From NCBI RefSeq assembly GCF_005938105.1, contig NZ_VCPE01000001.1, forward strand, positions 1 through 64,000: 64,000 nucleotides of DNA, given 5' to 3'. A program made the translations under genes and the position numbers. The notes under the pieces were generated by a model that was not told the origin of the DNA, searched no databases, and saw nothing but the letters and a program-made list of their open reading frames with translations. Origin of the DNA: Brucella haematophila. Its GTDB lineage: Bacteria; Pseudomonadota; Alphaproteobacteria; Rhizobiales; Rhizobiaceae. Every line of letters starts with the position of its first letter. Within the stretch, counting starts at the first letter, position 1. Positions 7,575 to 16,042 of the stretch are shown here, one piece after another.

Positions 7575-8936
7575 TCAGCTCCTTGCTGCCGTGACATTGA
7601 TCGTGACGGCAATGGTCTTGGACACCCAATCCGCCGCCGGGTCGGAGAACATGCCGAGATTAAGCGCTGCCCGATCAAGCTCGATGCTGCCTTCCACTGC
7701 TGCAATGTCGCCTTCGGGCTTGTAGGTGAAAGGCAGGACGACCGGCACGGCCTTGTTCTTGATCGTCAGGATAGCGTCCGCTTCATAATGTTCGCCGCCA
7801 AGGGATCGGAAGCTCTTGGTCTCGAAATGCGCATCGGGGAAACGACGGGCATTGAACCATTCGCCGTTCTTGAGCGAACTTTCCTGCGTGGCGTCGCCGG
7901 TTGTCGCCGAGCCGGTATTGACTGTGATGACGGCTTTCGAACCGGCGAGATTGTCCGGATCGAAGCGAATATCGCCGCTCCACTGGCTGAACTGACCGGC
8001 AAAGTGCTTGCCTGCATGTGTGCCGGTAAAGCGGATGGCAGACGCAGCCGGATCAATGGCCCAGGCCGTGGCATTGGCTTCGGCGCTTGTTGTGGCGGCC
8101 GGTGCGGGAGATGCAGGCGCTTGCGGCGCTACGTTGACGGGTTCCGCTTCCGCGACGGTAAGCTGCGCAGGCGCTTCGGTGGTCGGCAGATGCATGGCAT
8201 AACCGGCAAGCCCGATCATGACGACGAATGCGATTCCGAGACCACGCGGCAGCATGGCTCTGCCCGGGAGCACCGCGTCGCCATGGTCCTTGCTGCGCAG
8301 GAAGGGCAGCATCTGGGCCAGCACGCCGTCGCGGTCGATCAGCTGGTGCTTCAGCGCGGCGGCAACATGCAGGACAATGAGAGCGGCACCCCCATAGGCC
8401 ATATAGGCATGGGCACCCATGGCACCAAAGGCAACATCGCGCATACCGTCCATGGCCGGAATAGCCGGAACGTCGAACAGGCCGAACCACGACGTCGCTA
8501 CCATCAACGGTCGATCCGTACTGATAGCCCAGCCGGTTGAGACATAGGCCCAGCCGGTCAGCGGAATGGCCAGCAGCAGGGCATAAAAGGCAATGTGGGT
8601 CGCGCGCGCCAGCATGCGCTCCCAGCCCTTCATGTCGGAGGGCAGTGCCGGAACCGGATGGGTCAGACGCCAGATCACGCGGAACAGCGTCAGGGCCAAA
8701 ATGGCAAAGCCGATGGACTTGTGAAGCTGGAACAACTGATAGGCTATCTGCTGCGTGTCGGGATTGTTGATAGCCCTCACCATCCACCAGCCCATCGGGA
8801 TCATGGAGATGACGAGAATGGCTATGGCCCAATGCAGCAGGATAGCCACGGTGCTGTAGCGTTTGGCCGTGGCCTGTCTGCTGCTATTGGATGTTGAGGG
8901 CGATGATAGGTTGGGAGCTTGGGGATGAGTGTTCAT
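7575..8936 (-). CDS. Cytochrome b561-YceI fusion protein
   Basis: A 453-residue fusion. The first half (about 25-200) is a four-helix cytochrome b561 with haem-ligand histidines in AILLHWAIAI, QLHKSIGF, ATHIAFYAL and VLHVAAALKH. A further membrane segment (about 235-255) then leads to a periplasmic YceI domain (about 285-450) with the lipocalin-like beta pattern GKHFAGQFSQWSGDIRFD. In E. coli these are separate adjacent genes, yceJ and yceI. The probable job is to pass electrons to a periplasmic quinone- or isoprenoid-binding partner (inference). The start ATG has AGG six bases before it. Confidence 0.87.
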   Translation of the reverse strand: MNTHPQAPNLSSPSTSNSSRQATAKRYSTVAILLHWAIAILVISMIPMGWWMVRAINNPDTQQIAYQLFQLHKSIGFAILALTLFRVIWRLTHPVPALPSDMKGWERMLARATHIAFYALLLAIPLTGWAYVSTGWAISTDRPLMVATSWFGLFDVPAIPAMDGMRDVAFGAMGAHAYMAYGGAALIVLHVAAALKHQLIDRDGVLAQMLPFLRSKDHGDAVLPGRAMLPRGLGIAFVVMIGLAGYAMHLPTTEAPAQLTVAEAEPVNVAPQAPASPAPAATTSAEANATAWAIDPAASAIRFTGTHAGKHFAGQFSQWSGDIRFDPDNLAGSKAVITVNTGSATTGDATQESSLKNGEWFNARRFPDAHFETKSFRSLGGEHYEADAILTIKNKAVPVVLPFTYKPEGDIAAVEGSIELDRAALNLGMFSDPAADWVSKTIAVTINVTAARS

Positions 8937-9079
8937 TGTCATCCTGACGGGATCGAGGCCGAATGCCGCCAATGCGGTTTCGGACAAGGATTTCGTGATT
9001 GAAATGGCGGAACCCACCGGCACGGCTTGGGAGGAGACGCGACCGGTGGGGCATTCGATTTAATCAATCAGGCGCGGGC

Positions 9080-9760
9080 TTAGCTTGCTTCCTGAATGAA
9101 CTCACCGTCGAAACGGATGGTGACGTCCGGACCCACGGGGCCGAGCGCCTGACCGAATTCGGTGCGGTTGAAGGTTCCTTCTGCGGCTAAGCCGAGTGCA
9201 GGAACGCCAGCATAGGGATGGCTGTCGATTGCGCCGATGAGCGTCGCCTTCAGCGTCACGGGCTTGGTCACGCCCAGAAATGTCAGGTCGCCGACAATGT
9301 CAGCCGTCGTGTCGCCAGTCGACGTGACCTTGGTCGACTTGAATGTGATTGTCGGATGAGCGTCACTGTTCAGGAAGTTCGGCGAGCGGCTGACATCTTC
9401 GTCCCATGTTGCAAAACCGGAATCGGCATGCGTGGCCTTGTAGTCCGCCGGATAGGCGGTGGCGACGGAGGTGGGATCGATGGTCACTTCGATCGAGGAA
9501 TTTTCGATCTTGGCCGGGTCGAGCTTCAAGGTTGCTTCGAACTTGTCGAAGCGGGCCGTATAGTTGGAAATCTGGTTATGCTTCAAAGACCACAGCAGGG
9601 CCGCATGTGTCGGATCAAGCTTGTAGGTGCCAGCTGGCGCTGTTGCTTCGGTTGCCGCCGCCTCACTTGCCGTCGTTTGTGCGAAGGACACACCTGATGT
9701 TGCGCCGAGCATTCCCAGAGCGATGACTGCAGAGAAAATGCGCTGCCCGTTCATTTTCAT
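9080..9760 (-). CDS. YceI family periplasmic protein
   Basis: A 226-residue secreted protein: signal peptide with cleavage near SFAQ (about residue 28), then a YceI lipocalin-like barrel from AGTYKLDPTHAALLWSLKH to the C-terminus. Members bind polyisoprenoids or quinones. It is transcribed just upstream of the cytochrome b561-YceI fusion, with 143 bp between, so the locus holds two YceI domains and one cytochrome, probably acting together. AAAGGAA precedes the chosen ATG. Confidence 0.9.
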   Translation of the reverse strand: MKMNGQRIFSAVIALGMLGATSGVSFAQTTASEAAATEATAPAGTYKLDPTHAALLWSLKHNQISNYTARFDKFEATLKLDPAKIENSSIEVTIDPTSVATAYPADYKATHADSGFATWDEDVSRSPNFLNSDAHPTITFKSTKVTSTGDTTADIVGDLTFLGVTKPVTLKATLIGAIDSHPYAGVPALGLAAEGTFNRTEFGQALGPVGPDVTIRFDGEFIQEAS

Positions 9761-10070
9761 AACCAAAATTCCTTTCTGTGTTGATTGGCTTTCGGATTAT
9801 GGAAAAACGAGGCACACACGTTGAAATGAATTAATGTTGAGAAATATCCTCTTGAAATTACTAGCTATCGAAACGGTTCATTTGATGGGTATCTCGATGC
9901 GTCGATCACAGCATAATATTAGAAAATTATTTTATAGAACTCCGTCATATGGTATCGATTTCTAAATCACGCGGCGCCGTTTTTCGTGGTTAAAACGAAA
10001 AAGCACTTTTATCGAATTTTGTTTTGGAGCCGGTTCCCACTCTTTCGCCTGTGATGGCGAAGCAGTGCTT
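9761..10070. other. AT-rich intergenic stretch
   Basis: Contains the yceI promoter region and the 3' end region of nicO. AAAGCAC (10000-10006) and GTGCTTT (10065-10071) form an outer inverted pair around TTCGCC/GGCGAA (10044-10061), which may help terminate nicO on the minus strand. The GCCGGTTCCCACT piece at 10029 resembles part of the dispersed repeat at 15906. No gene was found. Confidence 0.4.
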
Positions 10071-11186
10071 TTATCCAACCAGCGATGCGCTGAGCAAAAG
10101 CGCGCCGGTGAGTGCGATAAAGAGCGCGGCGCAGACTTCAATTGCTGCCTTCAACCGGCCTGACATGGCATTGCTGCCTGCAAAGCGCAGCGCGGCATTC
10201 TTGGCGGTGACGGCCAGTGTAGCAAGCACCGCCACGGTAATAAATGTCCCGAAGGCCATGGCGAAGACCGAAAGCAGCCCGCCCATCATCAAGCCGTTGA
10301 GCAGCGCAAAGGTCAGCACGATCAGCGCGCCGGAACATGGACGAAGGCCGACCGAGAAAATGGCCGACCAGGCGGTCGTCCAGTTGAAATCGTCGCCAAG
10401 CGTCGATGGATCGGCGATATGGGCATTGCCGCAGGCAGCGCAGACATCGCTTTCACCAATAAAGACATGGTCTGTTGCGACTGCTGCCGTAGCAGCGGGC
10501 TTGTAGTTGAGTTTGACCGCGCTGCCGCCAGCCGCAGCGCGTGTCGTCTGCGAGATGCTGCCTTGCCAGGCCGGGCCGCTTGCCATGGCCGGTTGTGGTG
10601 CGCCCGCAAAAAGGGCTGCAGCGGGGCTAGATTCCGGGGCGGCATCTTTGGACTTGCGGAACAGAAGCGGCAGCTTGCGAGCCAGGAGCCACAAGCCGAA
10701 GAACAGCACCAGCGCAAAGCTGGCGATCTCCATATAGCGGGCAGTCTGGTTCATCGAAATGCCGGTGCCGCGCAGCACCAGCCATGCAAGACCGACCACG
10801 ACAATCGCCATAATGGCCTGTAGCAGCGATGAGATGAAGGACAGGAAAATGCCACGCCGCAGCGCCGTTTCGTTGGCGATCATATAGGAGGAGATCACCG
10901 CTTTACCGTGACCCGGGCCAGCTGCGTGGAAGATGCCGTAGATGAAGGAAAGACCGATCAGAATGGAAGCCTGCCACGGGTCTTCGCGCATGGCTTTCAG
11001 CGCGGTGGTCATGGCGAGATAGAACGAGCGCTGCTGCTCGTTCATCCAGAGGATGATATGCGCAAACGGTCCGGTTGGCGTCATGGCCACTTCATTCGCA
11101 CCGATGCCGAGAGATGATTGTGCAAGCGCCTGCGCAGCCATGATCATCAGGCAAGAGGTGAGTATGAGCGTCGCCGTTCTCTTCAT
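10071..11186 (-). CDS. NicO/RcnA-like nickel/cobalt efflux transporter
   Basis: The 371-residue membrane protein carries the NicO hallmark FHAAGPGHGKAVISSY (about 95-112) and a later AIFSVGLRPCSGALIVL segment. Seven or so hydrophobic segments are visible after a signal-like N-terminus. The central loop, histidine-rich in RcnA, here carries a Cys pair in VCAACGNAH, a likely metal site. Role: export (or import) of Ni2+/Co2+ across the inner membrane. The start at 11186 was preferred to a GTG nine codons upstream that would overlap the DUF1007 gene; it lies 8 bp past that gene's stop, so the two form an operon. Confidence 0.85.
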   Translation of the reverse strand: MKRTATLILTSCLMIMAAQALAQSSLGIGANEVAMTPTGPFAHIILWMNEQQRSFYLAMTTALKAMREDPWQASILIGLSFIYGIFHAAGPGHGKAVISSYMIANETALRRGIFLSFISSLLQAIMAIVVVGLAWLVLRGTGISMNQTARYMEIASFALVLFFGLWLLARKLPLLFRKSKDAAPESSPAAALFAGAPQPAMASGPAWQGSISQTTRAAAGGSAVKLNYKPAATAAVATDHVFIGESDVCAACGNAHIADPSTLGDDFNWTTAWSAIFSVGLRPCSGALIVLTFALLNGLMMGGLLSVFAMAFGTFITVAVLATLAVTAKNAALRFAGSNAMSGRLKAAIEVCAALFIALTGALLLSASLVG

Positions 11187-11194
11187 CTGCTCGT

Positions 11195-11884
11195 CTATCC
11201 TTTCGCTGCGCACTCGATTTCAAGACGTGTGGCAAAAATCTTCGACATATTGGTGCCTGCCGGATCGTTGAAGAAGGCCTCGGTCAGCGTCGCCTGATTT
11301 TGCGCGAGAGCCTGATCAGGATCGGGTCGCACCACGGTCGATTGACAGCCCTTGGGCATTCCCTTGACGACCAGATCCTTGTCGCTCACATAATCGATGG
11401 CGGTATAAAATGTCGGGTCATAGATGCCGAAACTGACCTTGTGGCCGGGTTGCACCTTGAGCGGCTTGGCAGGCTTGCTCGTGAAGACGATCAACAGGCG
11501 ATTGTCGGTAAAATCGGCGGCAAGATCATTGGGCCTTGCCATTGCGACATCCTTGCCGTCCTCCAGAACGCTCTGGAAATATTTGAACTCCGCAATGGAT
11601 TCATTGATGACATGGCCGAGATCGATCAGCTCTTTATGGTCGAGTTTGAGATCGCCATTCTTGTCGAATTCCATCAGCACGGTTGACGAAAAGACATCAT
11701 CGAAGCGCCAGACATGGGCGAGCTGTTGAACCGTTCCGTCCGGCGCTATGGTGAGTTCCAGACGCGCTTCGGCAAAGACATGCGGGTGGGCAAGTGCCGC
11801 CGTCGGCACAAGGCCAGCCGCCATAACTGCAGCTGCGGTGGTCCGGGCGAACCGGCCTTTGAACCGTGATGACGAAACCTGCAT
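11195..11884 (-). CDS. DUF1007 family periplasmic protein
   Basis: A 229-residue protein with a signal peptide (cleavage near ALAHPHVF, about residue 33). HPHVFAEARLELTIAPDG opens the DUF1007 domain, where the His-x-His at the new N-terminus is a probable metal site. DUF1007 genes commonly lie next to NicO transporters, as here, and are thought to act as periplasmic metal-binding partners. The gene lies 8 bp upstream of nicO, on the same strand. Confidence 0.88.
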   Translation of the reverse strand: MQVSSSRFKGRFARTTAAAVMAAGLVPTAALAHPHVFAEARLELTIAPDGTVQQLAHVWRFDDVFSSTVLMEFDKNGDLKLDHKELIDLGHVINESIAEFKYFQSVLEDGKDVAMARPNDLAADFTDNRLLIVFTSKPAKPLKVQPGHKVSFGIYDPTFYTAIDYVSDKDLVVKGMPKGCQSTVVRPDPDQALAQNQATLTEAFFNDPAGTNMSKIFATRLEIECAAKG

Positions 11885-11965
11885 GAAATCTTCCGTAAGT
11901 ATTGCCTAATGCTCAAAGCCGAAGACGGCGAAAGTGGGACGCTTAGCCCAAAAACGACGATAGTT

Positions 11966-12889
11966 TTATGAAGTCTGGGGCTTCGTGGATGTGTTCTGCT
12001 CGCGGTCCTTGAACCACTGGGTCAGGAAATCCACAAGCGCACGGATTTTCGCCGGCAGATAGCGGCGATGCGGATAGACCGCATATATGCCGCCATCCTT
12101 GACGATGAACTCGTCCAGACAGGCGACCAGCCTGCCGCGCTCGATTTCCTCTTCGGCGATGAAGGCGGGCAGCATGCAGAAGCCGAGGCCTGCCAGCGCT
12201 GCATTCTTGGTGGCAACCGGGCTGTTGACCTCGATGGGGCCATTGACCGGCACAGTCATCATCGAGCCGTCCGTGTTGCGGAAGTGCCAATTGTTGCGCG
12301 AGCGGGCATTGGTATCAATGATGCAGGGCCTGTCGGTCAGGTCTTCCGGTCGTTCTGGTTTGCCGACGCGGCCGATGAGTTCCGGTGCGCCGCACAGAAT
12401 GGAATGGAAGGGCGAAAGCCTCTTTGCAATAAGCGAAGAATCCTGCAAGCGCGTGATGCGGATGGCGAGGTCAAAGCCTTCTTCGACCAGATCGACGAAA
12501 CGGTCGTCCAGCCGCACGTCGAGCACGATCTCAGGATGGGCAAGGCAGAAATCGATCAGCGACTGGCCAATCACCGCATCGGCAAAGGTGCGTGGGGCAG
12601 ACAGTTTTATGCGCCCGCGCGCATCGGAGCTGGTTTCGCTGACAGCATCCTGAAGGGCATCAATCTCGCGGATGATTTCCACAGCGCGGTGATAATAGGT
12701 GTGGCCCGCCTCGGTCAGCGAGAACTGGCGCGTGGTGCGGTTGAGAAGGCGCGCGCCCAGCTCGTCCTCCAGTTCGCGCACATATTTGGACAGAAGGGCC
12801 TTGGAGCGCCCGATTTTTCGCGCTGCGGCGGAAAATCCTTCCGCCTCGACCACGTCGATAAAGGCGCGCATACGTGTCAGCGTGTCCAT
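11966..12889 (-). CDS. LysR family regulator next to amidase
   Basis: A 307-residue LysR protein: N-terminal helix-turn-helix (FSAAARKIGRSKALLSKYVRELEDELGARLLNRTTR, about 19-54) and a substrate-binding domain that starts near GRIKLSAPRTFADAVIGQ. It follows the amidase stop by only 5 bp on the same strand, so it is co-transcribed with the amidase instead of divergent, an uncommon arrangement for LysR genes. DNA target and inducer are unknown. Confidence 0.9.
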   Translation of the reverse strand: MDTLTRMRAFIDVVEAEGFSAAARKIGRSKALLSKYVRELEDELGARLLNRTTRQFSLTEAGHTYYHRAVEIIREIDALQDAVSETSSDARGRIKLSAPRTFADAVIGQSLIDFCLAHPEIVLDVRLDDRFVDLVEEGFDLAIRITRLQDSSLIAKRLSPFHSILCGAPELIGRVGKPERPEDLTDRPCIIDTNARSRNNWHFRNTDGSMMTVPVNGPIEVNSPVATKNAALAGLGFCMLPAFIAEEEIERGRLVACLDEFIVKDGGIYAVYPHRRYLPAKIRALVDFLTQWFKDREQNTSTKPQTS

Positions 12890-12894
12890 CTGTT

Positions 12895-14082
12895 CTAGCC
12901 CCGCGTTTCAAGAATGGTTTTGCCAAGCGCGATCAGCGCCCGATCGCTGGCACGTGGTCCGATGAGAGAAATGCCGAAGGGCGCGCCGTCAACGTGACCC
13001 AGCGGTAATGTGATCTGTGGCAGGCCTGAGAGCACCGAAAGACAGAGCAGACGCAAGGCCTGTTCCCGATAGGCCTGCAAATCTTCAAATGGCAGGTTGG
13101 CCAGCGGTGCAGCGCCCGGAACGGTGGGGAGTGCGAGCACGGCATGATCGCCGATGATCGCCTCAAGCTCCTGCGTGAAACGCGCCCGCCGTGTCCGCTG
13201 TTGCGCCAGTGTGTCAGGCGTGATCTGCGATCCGAAAACGAAGCGGTCGGCAACGCCCGGTCCGAGCTGACGCTCGCCGGACGATATCCATGCGCCGTGG
13301 GTCGCCCATGCTTCGGCCCCCTGTATCTGCCGGAAGGCGAGATAAAGCTCGTCGATCGACAAGGTCGGCTGGCTTGCCGCCTTCAGGCCGGAGAAATGCG
13401 GGCGGATCGCCCCGAACATGGCGCGATAGGCGTCGGTCTCGTCCTGTCCGAGCAGCAGTTGCTCAAGAACCGGCATATAAAGCAATTGGGTCAGCTGAAA
13501 CGACTGGCTGTCTTCACCCAGCAGGACCGCGCCCACCTTTTCATAAAGCGCGATGTCGCGTGCAAACCAGCCGATTGTATCAAGCGACGGCGCTAGCGGC
13601 ATGATGCCTTCAAGCGGAATGCGGCCATGGGTGGTGCGCAGGCCGACAAGGCCGCAGAAGCTAGCAGGTGCGCGGATGGAGCCGCCCGTATCGGAGCCGA
13701 GCGCAATATCCGCGATCCCGGCGGCGACCGCTGCCGCCGAACCGGATGACGATCCGCCGGTCACGCGATCCGGCGCGGCTGGATTGATCGGGTGAGGGTA
13801 ATGCGAGTTTTGCCCCATCAGCGAAAAGGCAAGTTCGTCCGTCTGTGCCTTGCCGATGACTTCGGCGCCAGCCGCCAGAAGCTTTTCAACCACGGGCGCG
13901 GATTTTTCAGCGGGTACTGATTCGGCCAGAATCTGCGGATTGCCGCATCCGGTGACCATTCCGGTCAGATCATAAATGTCCTTGACCGCCAGCCGCTCAC
14001 CGACAAGCGGGCCATTTTCCGCGTGGGGAAGGGGATTTTCGGGCTTCGCGATGATCGCATTGAAGGGATCGAAGGTGGTCAT
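12895..14082 (-). CDS. Amidase signature family hydrolase
   Basis: A 395-residue amidase that hydrolyses a carbon-nitrogen amide bond. The Ser-cisSer-Lys triad is visible: Lys in RLAVKDIYDL (about residue 34), the first serine in the GGSSSGSAAAVAAG glycine-serine stretch (about 110-123), and the nucleophile in GSDTGGSIRAPASFCG. The C-terminal domain is shorter than in GatA, so it is a stand-alone amidase and not the tRNA amidotransferase. The substrate cannot be told. It is followed directly by the LysR gene. Confidence 0.9.
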   Translation of the reverse strand: MTTFDPFNAIIAKPENPLPHAENGPLVGERLAVKDIYDLTGMVTGCGNPQILAESVPAEKSAPVVEKLLAAGAEVIGKAQTDELAFSLMGQNSHYPHPINPAAPDRVTGGSSSGSAAAVAAGIADIALGSDTGGSIRAPASFCGLVGLRTTHGRIPLEGIMPLAPSLDTIGWFARDIALYEKVGAVLLGEDSQSFQLTQLLYMPVLEQLLLGQDETDAYRAMFGAIRPHFSGLKAASQPTLSIDELYLAFRQIQGAEAWATHGAWISSGERQLGPGVADRFVFGSQITPDTLAQQRTRRARFTQELEAIIGDHAVLALPTVPGAAPLANLPFEDLQAYREQALRLLCLSVLSGLPQITLPLGHVDGAPFGISLIGPRASDRALIALGKTILETRG

Positions 14083-14607
14083 TGTTCACCGCTTGAGGCA
14101 GAAATCTGCCATTATGCTGAATAGAAAGTGAAAATTTCCGGTGGAATGTTTCACTATTGCTGAACAATGGCAAGCAGGCAGAACCGCTGAAACAGCGGAA
14201 AAATAAATTCGTTTCGACAAACATTTGTCATTGAATGGTCACGGCTTTGCGCTTATATCGCCCTTGCCCAAAGTCGCACGTGCCTGTGGGTGTCCGCCGA
14301 TCCTCGAATGGTGAGGAATTCGGTACGGTACCTGGACCTAACCGCTCCAGTCGATCTGTTGGCCAACCGCCAGATCGAGGACATCTTGAAGCAACGACGG
14401 TGCGGGCCTTTCTAGTGTCTTTCGGCTGTCCAAAAGCCGAAATTACTGAAGAGGCACACCTTCATTGCCGGTAGTGCGGATGCGGTTCTCCAATTCCAAT
14501 CCAAGGCAGACAAAGCGGAGTAACGCGGGTTTAGCGTTGTTCCATCGCCGCATGTTCTTTCGTGTGATATCAGCGCCTCCAAAGGCTGACTTCGCGGCGA
14601 GGGTCTC
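14083..14607. other. Upstream half of the ornithine decarboxylase regulatory region
   Basis: Over 500 bp without a gene. TTGAAT (14231-14236), 16 bp, TTATAT (14253-14258) is a possible plus-strand promoter. TTTCGGCT (14420-14427) pairs with AGCCGAAA (14435-14442) in a perfect 8-bp stem. Long, structured 5' leaders (the Rfam speF element) are known before ornithine decarboxylase genes in this class, and this stretch probably forms part of one. Confidence 0.4.
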
Positions 14608-14664
14608 ATGCACCTTTGTCTCTTAGAGAAATTCCATTCCCTCAAGACAGGGGTGGTCCTCTAA
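14608..14664 (+). CDS. Possible 18-codon leader peptide before ornithine decarboxylase
   Basis: An ATG at 14608 with GAGGG four bases ahead opens an 18-codon frame (MHLCLLEKFHSLKTGVVL) ending in TAA at 14662-14664. Its second half lies entirely inside a nested hairpin: TTAGAG pairs with CTCTAA, CCA with TGG, CCCT with AGGG, and the stop codon is part of the closing arm. A translating or stalled ribosome would therefore open the hairpin. Leader peptides sensing ornithine or polyamines are known before speF in gammaproteobacteria; the link here is inference. Confidence 0.35.
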   Translation: MHLCLLEKFHSLKTGVVL

Positions 14665-14760
14665 GTATTTGTTTTTATGTGCAGTTTGCAGAAAAGGCAG
14701 CAACTTTTCGCGATTGTGCACCAAAAACGGCCCGGTTAGGGTCGCCGCAGGAGAACGACC
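14623..14760 (+). promoter_or_regulatory. Structured 5' leader of ornithine decarboxylase (speF-type element)
   Basis: Two nested hairpins lie directly before the start codon. The first (14623-14664) has arms TTAGAG/CTCTAA, CCA/TGG and CCCT/AGGG. The second (14679-14721) has arms GTGCA/TGCAC closing an inner GAAAAG/CTTTTC stem. The ribosome binding site GGAG follows at about 14750. Such leaders are conserved before alphaproteobacterial ornithine decarboxylase genes and are thought to work in cis by attenuation or translation control. Confidence 0.6.
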
Positions 14761-15894
14761 ATGGCTACACAGCGCATCATTGATTTCCTCAATACCCGTC
14801 GTCCGGACGGTCCCTGCCTCGTCGTCGATACCGATGTCGTTCGCGAGAACTATCACAGCTTTGAAAAGGCATTGCCCTATTCCCGCATTTTCTATGCGGT
14901 GAAGGCCAATCCTGCGCCGGAAATCCTGCGCCTGCTCGCTTCGCTCGGTTCCTGCTTCGATACGGCCTCGGTTGCCGAAATCGAAATGGCGCTGGAAGCC
15001 GGTGCAACGCCGAGCCGTATTTCCTACGGCAACACCATCAAGAAGGAGCGCGATATTGCGCGCGCTTTCGAGCTGGGCATCCGTCTTTATGCAGTCGACT
15101 CCGTGGAAGAAGTCGAGAAGGTCGCGCGCGCCGCTCCTGGCAGCCGCGTCTTCTGCCGCGTTCTGACCGACGGTGAAGGCGCCGAATGGCCGCTGTCGCG
15201 CAAGTTCGGCTGCGTGCCTGCAATGGCCGTCGACGTGCTGCGCCATGCCAAGGTGTTCGGCCTCGACTCTTATGGCGTATCGTTCCATGTCGGCTCGCAG
15301 CAGACGGACCTTTCCGCCTGGGACCGCGCGCTTGGCGATGCGGCATCGGTGTTCCGCACCCTTGCCGATGAAGGCATCGTGCTGCGCATGGTCAATATGG
15401 GCGGCGGTTTCCCGACCCGTTACCTCAAGGACGTGCCGACCGCTCAGGCCTACGGCATGGCGATCTTCGACGCGCTGTCCAAGCATTTCGGCAACCGTAT
15501 CCCGGAAACCATCATTGAACCGGGCCGCGGCATGGTCGGCAATGCAGGCGTGATCAAGACCGAAGTGGTTCTGGTCTCCCGCAAGGCGGACAACGACAAT
15601 GTGCGCTGGGTCTATCTCGACATTGGCAAGTTCGGCGGTCTCGCCGAAACCATGGACGAGGCGATCCGCTATCAGATCGTGACCCCGCATGACGGTAGCG
15701 AAACCGAGCCTTGCGTGCTGGCTGGCCCGACCTGCGACAGTGCGGATGTTCTTTACGAAAAGACGCCGTATCCGCTGCCGGTCTCGCTGACCATCGGTGA
15801 CGAAATCCTCATCGAAGGCACGGGCGCCTACACCACCACCTATTCGGCGGTGGCGTTCAACGGCTTCGAACCGCTCCGATCCTACGTCATCTGA
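14761..15894 (+). CDS. odc: Ornithine decarboxylase (alanine-racemase fold, PLP)
   Basis: The 377-residue enzyme decarboxylates ornithine (and perhaps lysine) to putrescine (cadaverine). It is the eukaryotic-like group IV type common in alphaproteobacteria. Lys48 in FYAVKANP binds PLP; His176 in SFHVGSQ stacks on the ring; GGGFP (214-218) and EPGRG (253-257) bind the phosphate; Cys325 in GPTCDSADVL is the catalytic cysteine from the partner subunit. A GGAG precedes the ATG. A structured leader precedes it and a GNAT gene follows 148 bp downstream. Confidence 0.94.
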   Translation: MATQRIIDFLNTRRPDGPCLVVDTDVVRENYHSFEKALPYSRIFYAVKANPAPEILRLLASLGSCFDTASVAEIEMALEAGATPSRISYGNTIKKERDIARAFELGIRLYAVDSVEEVEKVARAAPGSRVFCRVLTDGEGAEWPLSRKFGCVPAMAVDVLRHAKVFGLDSYGVSFHVGSQQTDLSAWDRALGDAASVFRTLADEGIVLRMVNMGGGFPTRYLKDVPTAQAYGMAIFDALSKHFGNRIPETIIEPGRGMVGNAGVIKTEVVLVSRKADNDNVRWVYLDIGKFGGLAETMDEAIRYQIVTPHDGSETEPCVLAGPTCDSADVLYEKTPYPLPVSLTIGDEILIEGTGAYTTTYSAVAFNGFEPLRSYVI

Positions 15895-15905
15895 TCTTTC
15901 AGGTT

Positions 15906-15954
15906 CGGTATGATCCCGAAAAGTGGGAACCGGTTTTCGGATAAGATCATACCG
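15906..15954. repeat. Dispersed palindromic repeat, short form
   Basis: CGGTATGATC (15906-15915) and GATCATACCG (15945-15954) enclose CCGAAAAGTGGGAACCGG and a TTTTCGG core. The same core recurs at 33058-33145 and, inverted, at 59101-59197. It lies between odc and the GNAT gene, where it could stabilise the mRNA end. Confidence 0.7.
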
Positions 15955-16042
15955 TCAGAGACCTGAATGATCCTCTCAATCTGTCCGGTGCTGCAAGGCA
16001 CTGGACGGGGTGTGCTGCTGCCGCTTTGCGGGGATAGATGTG

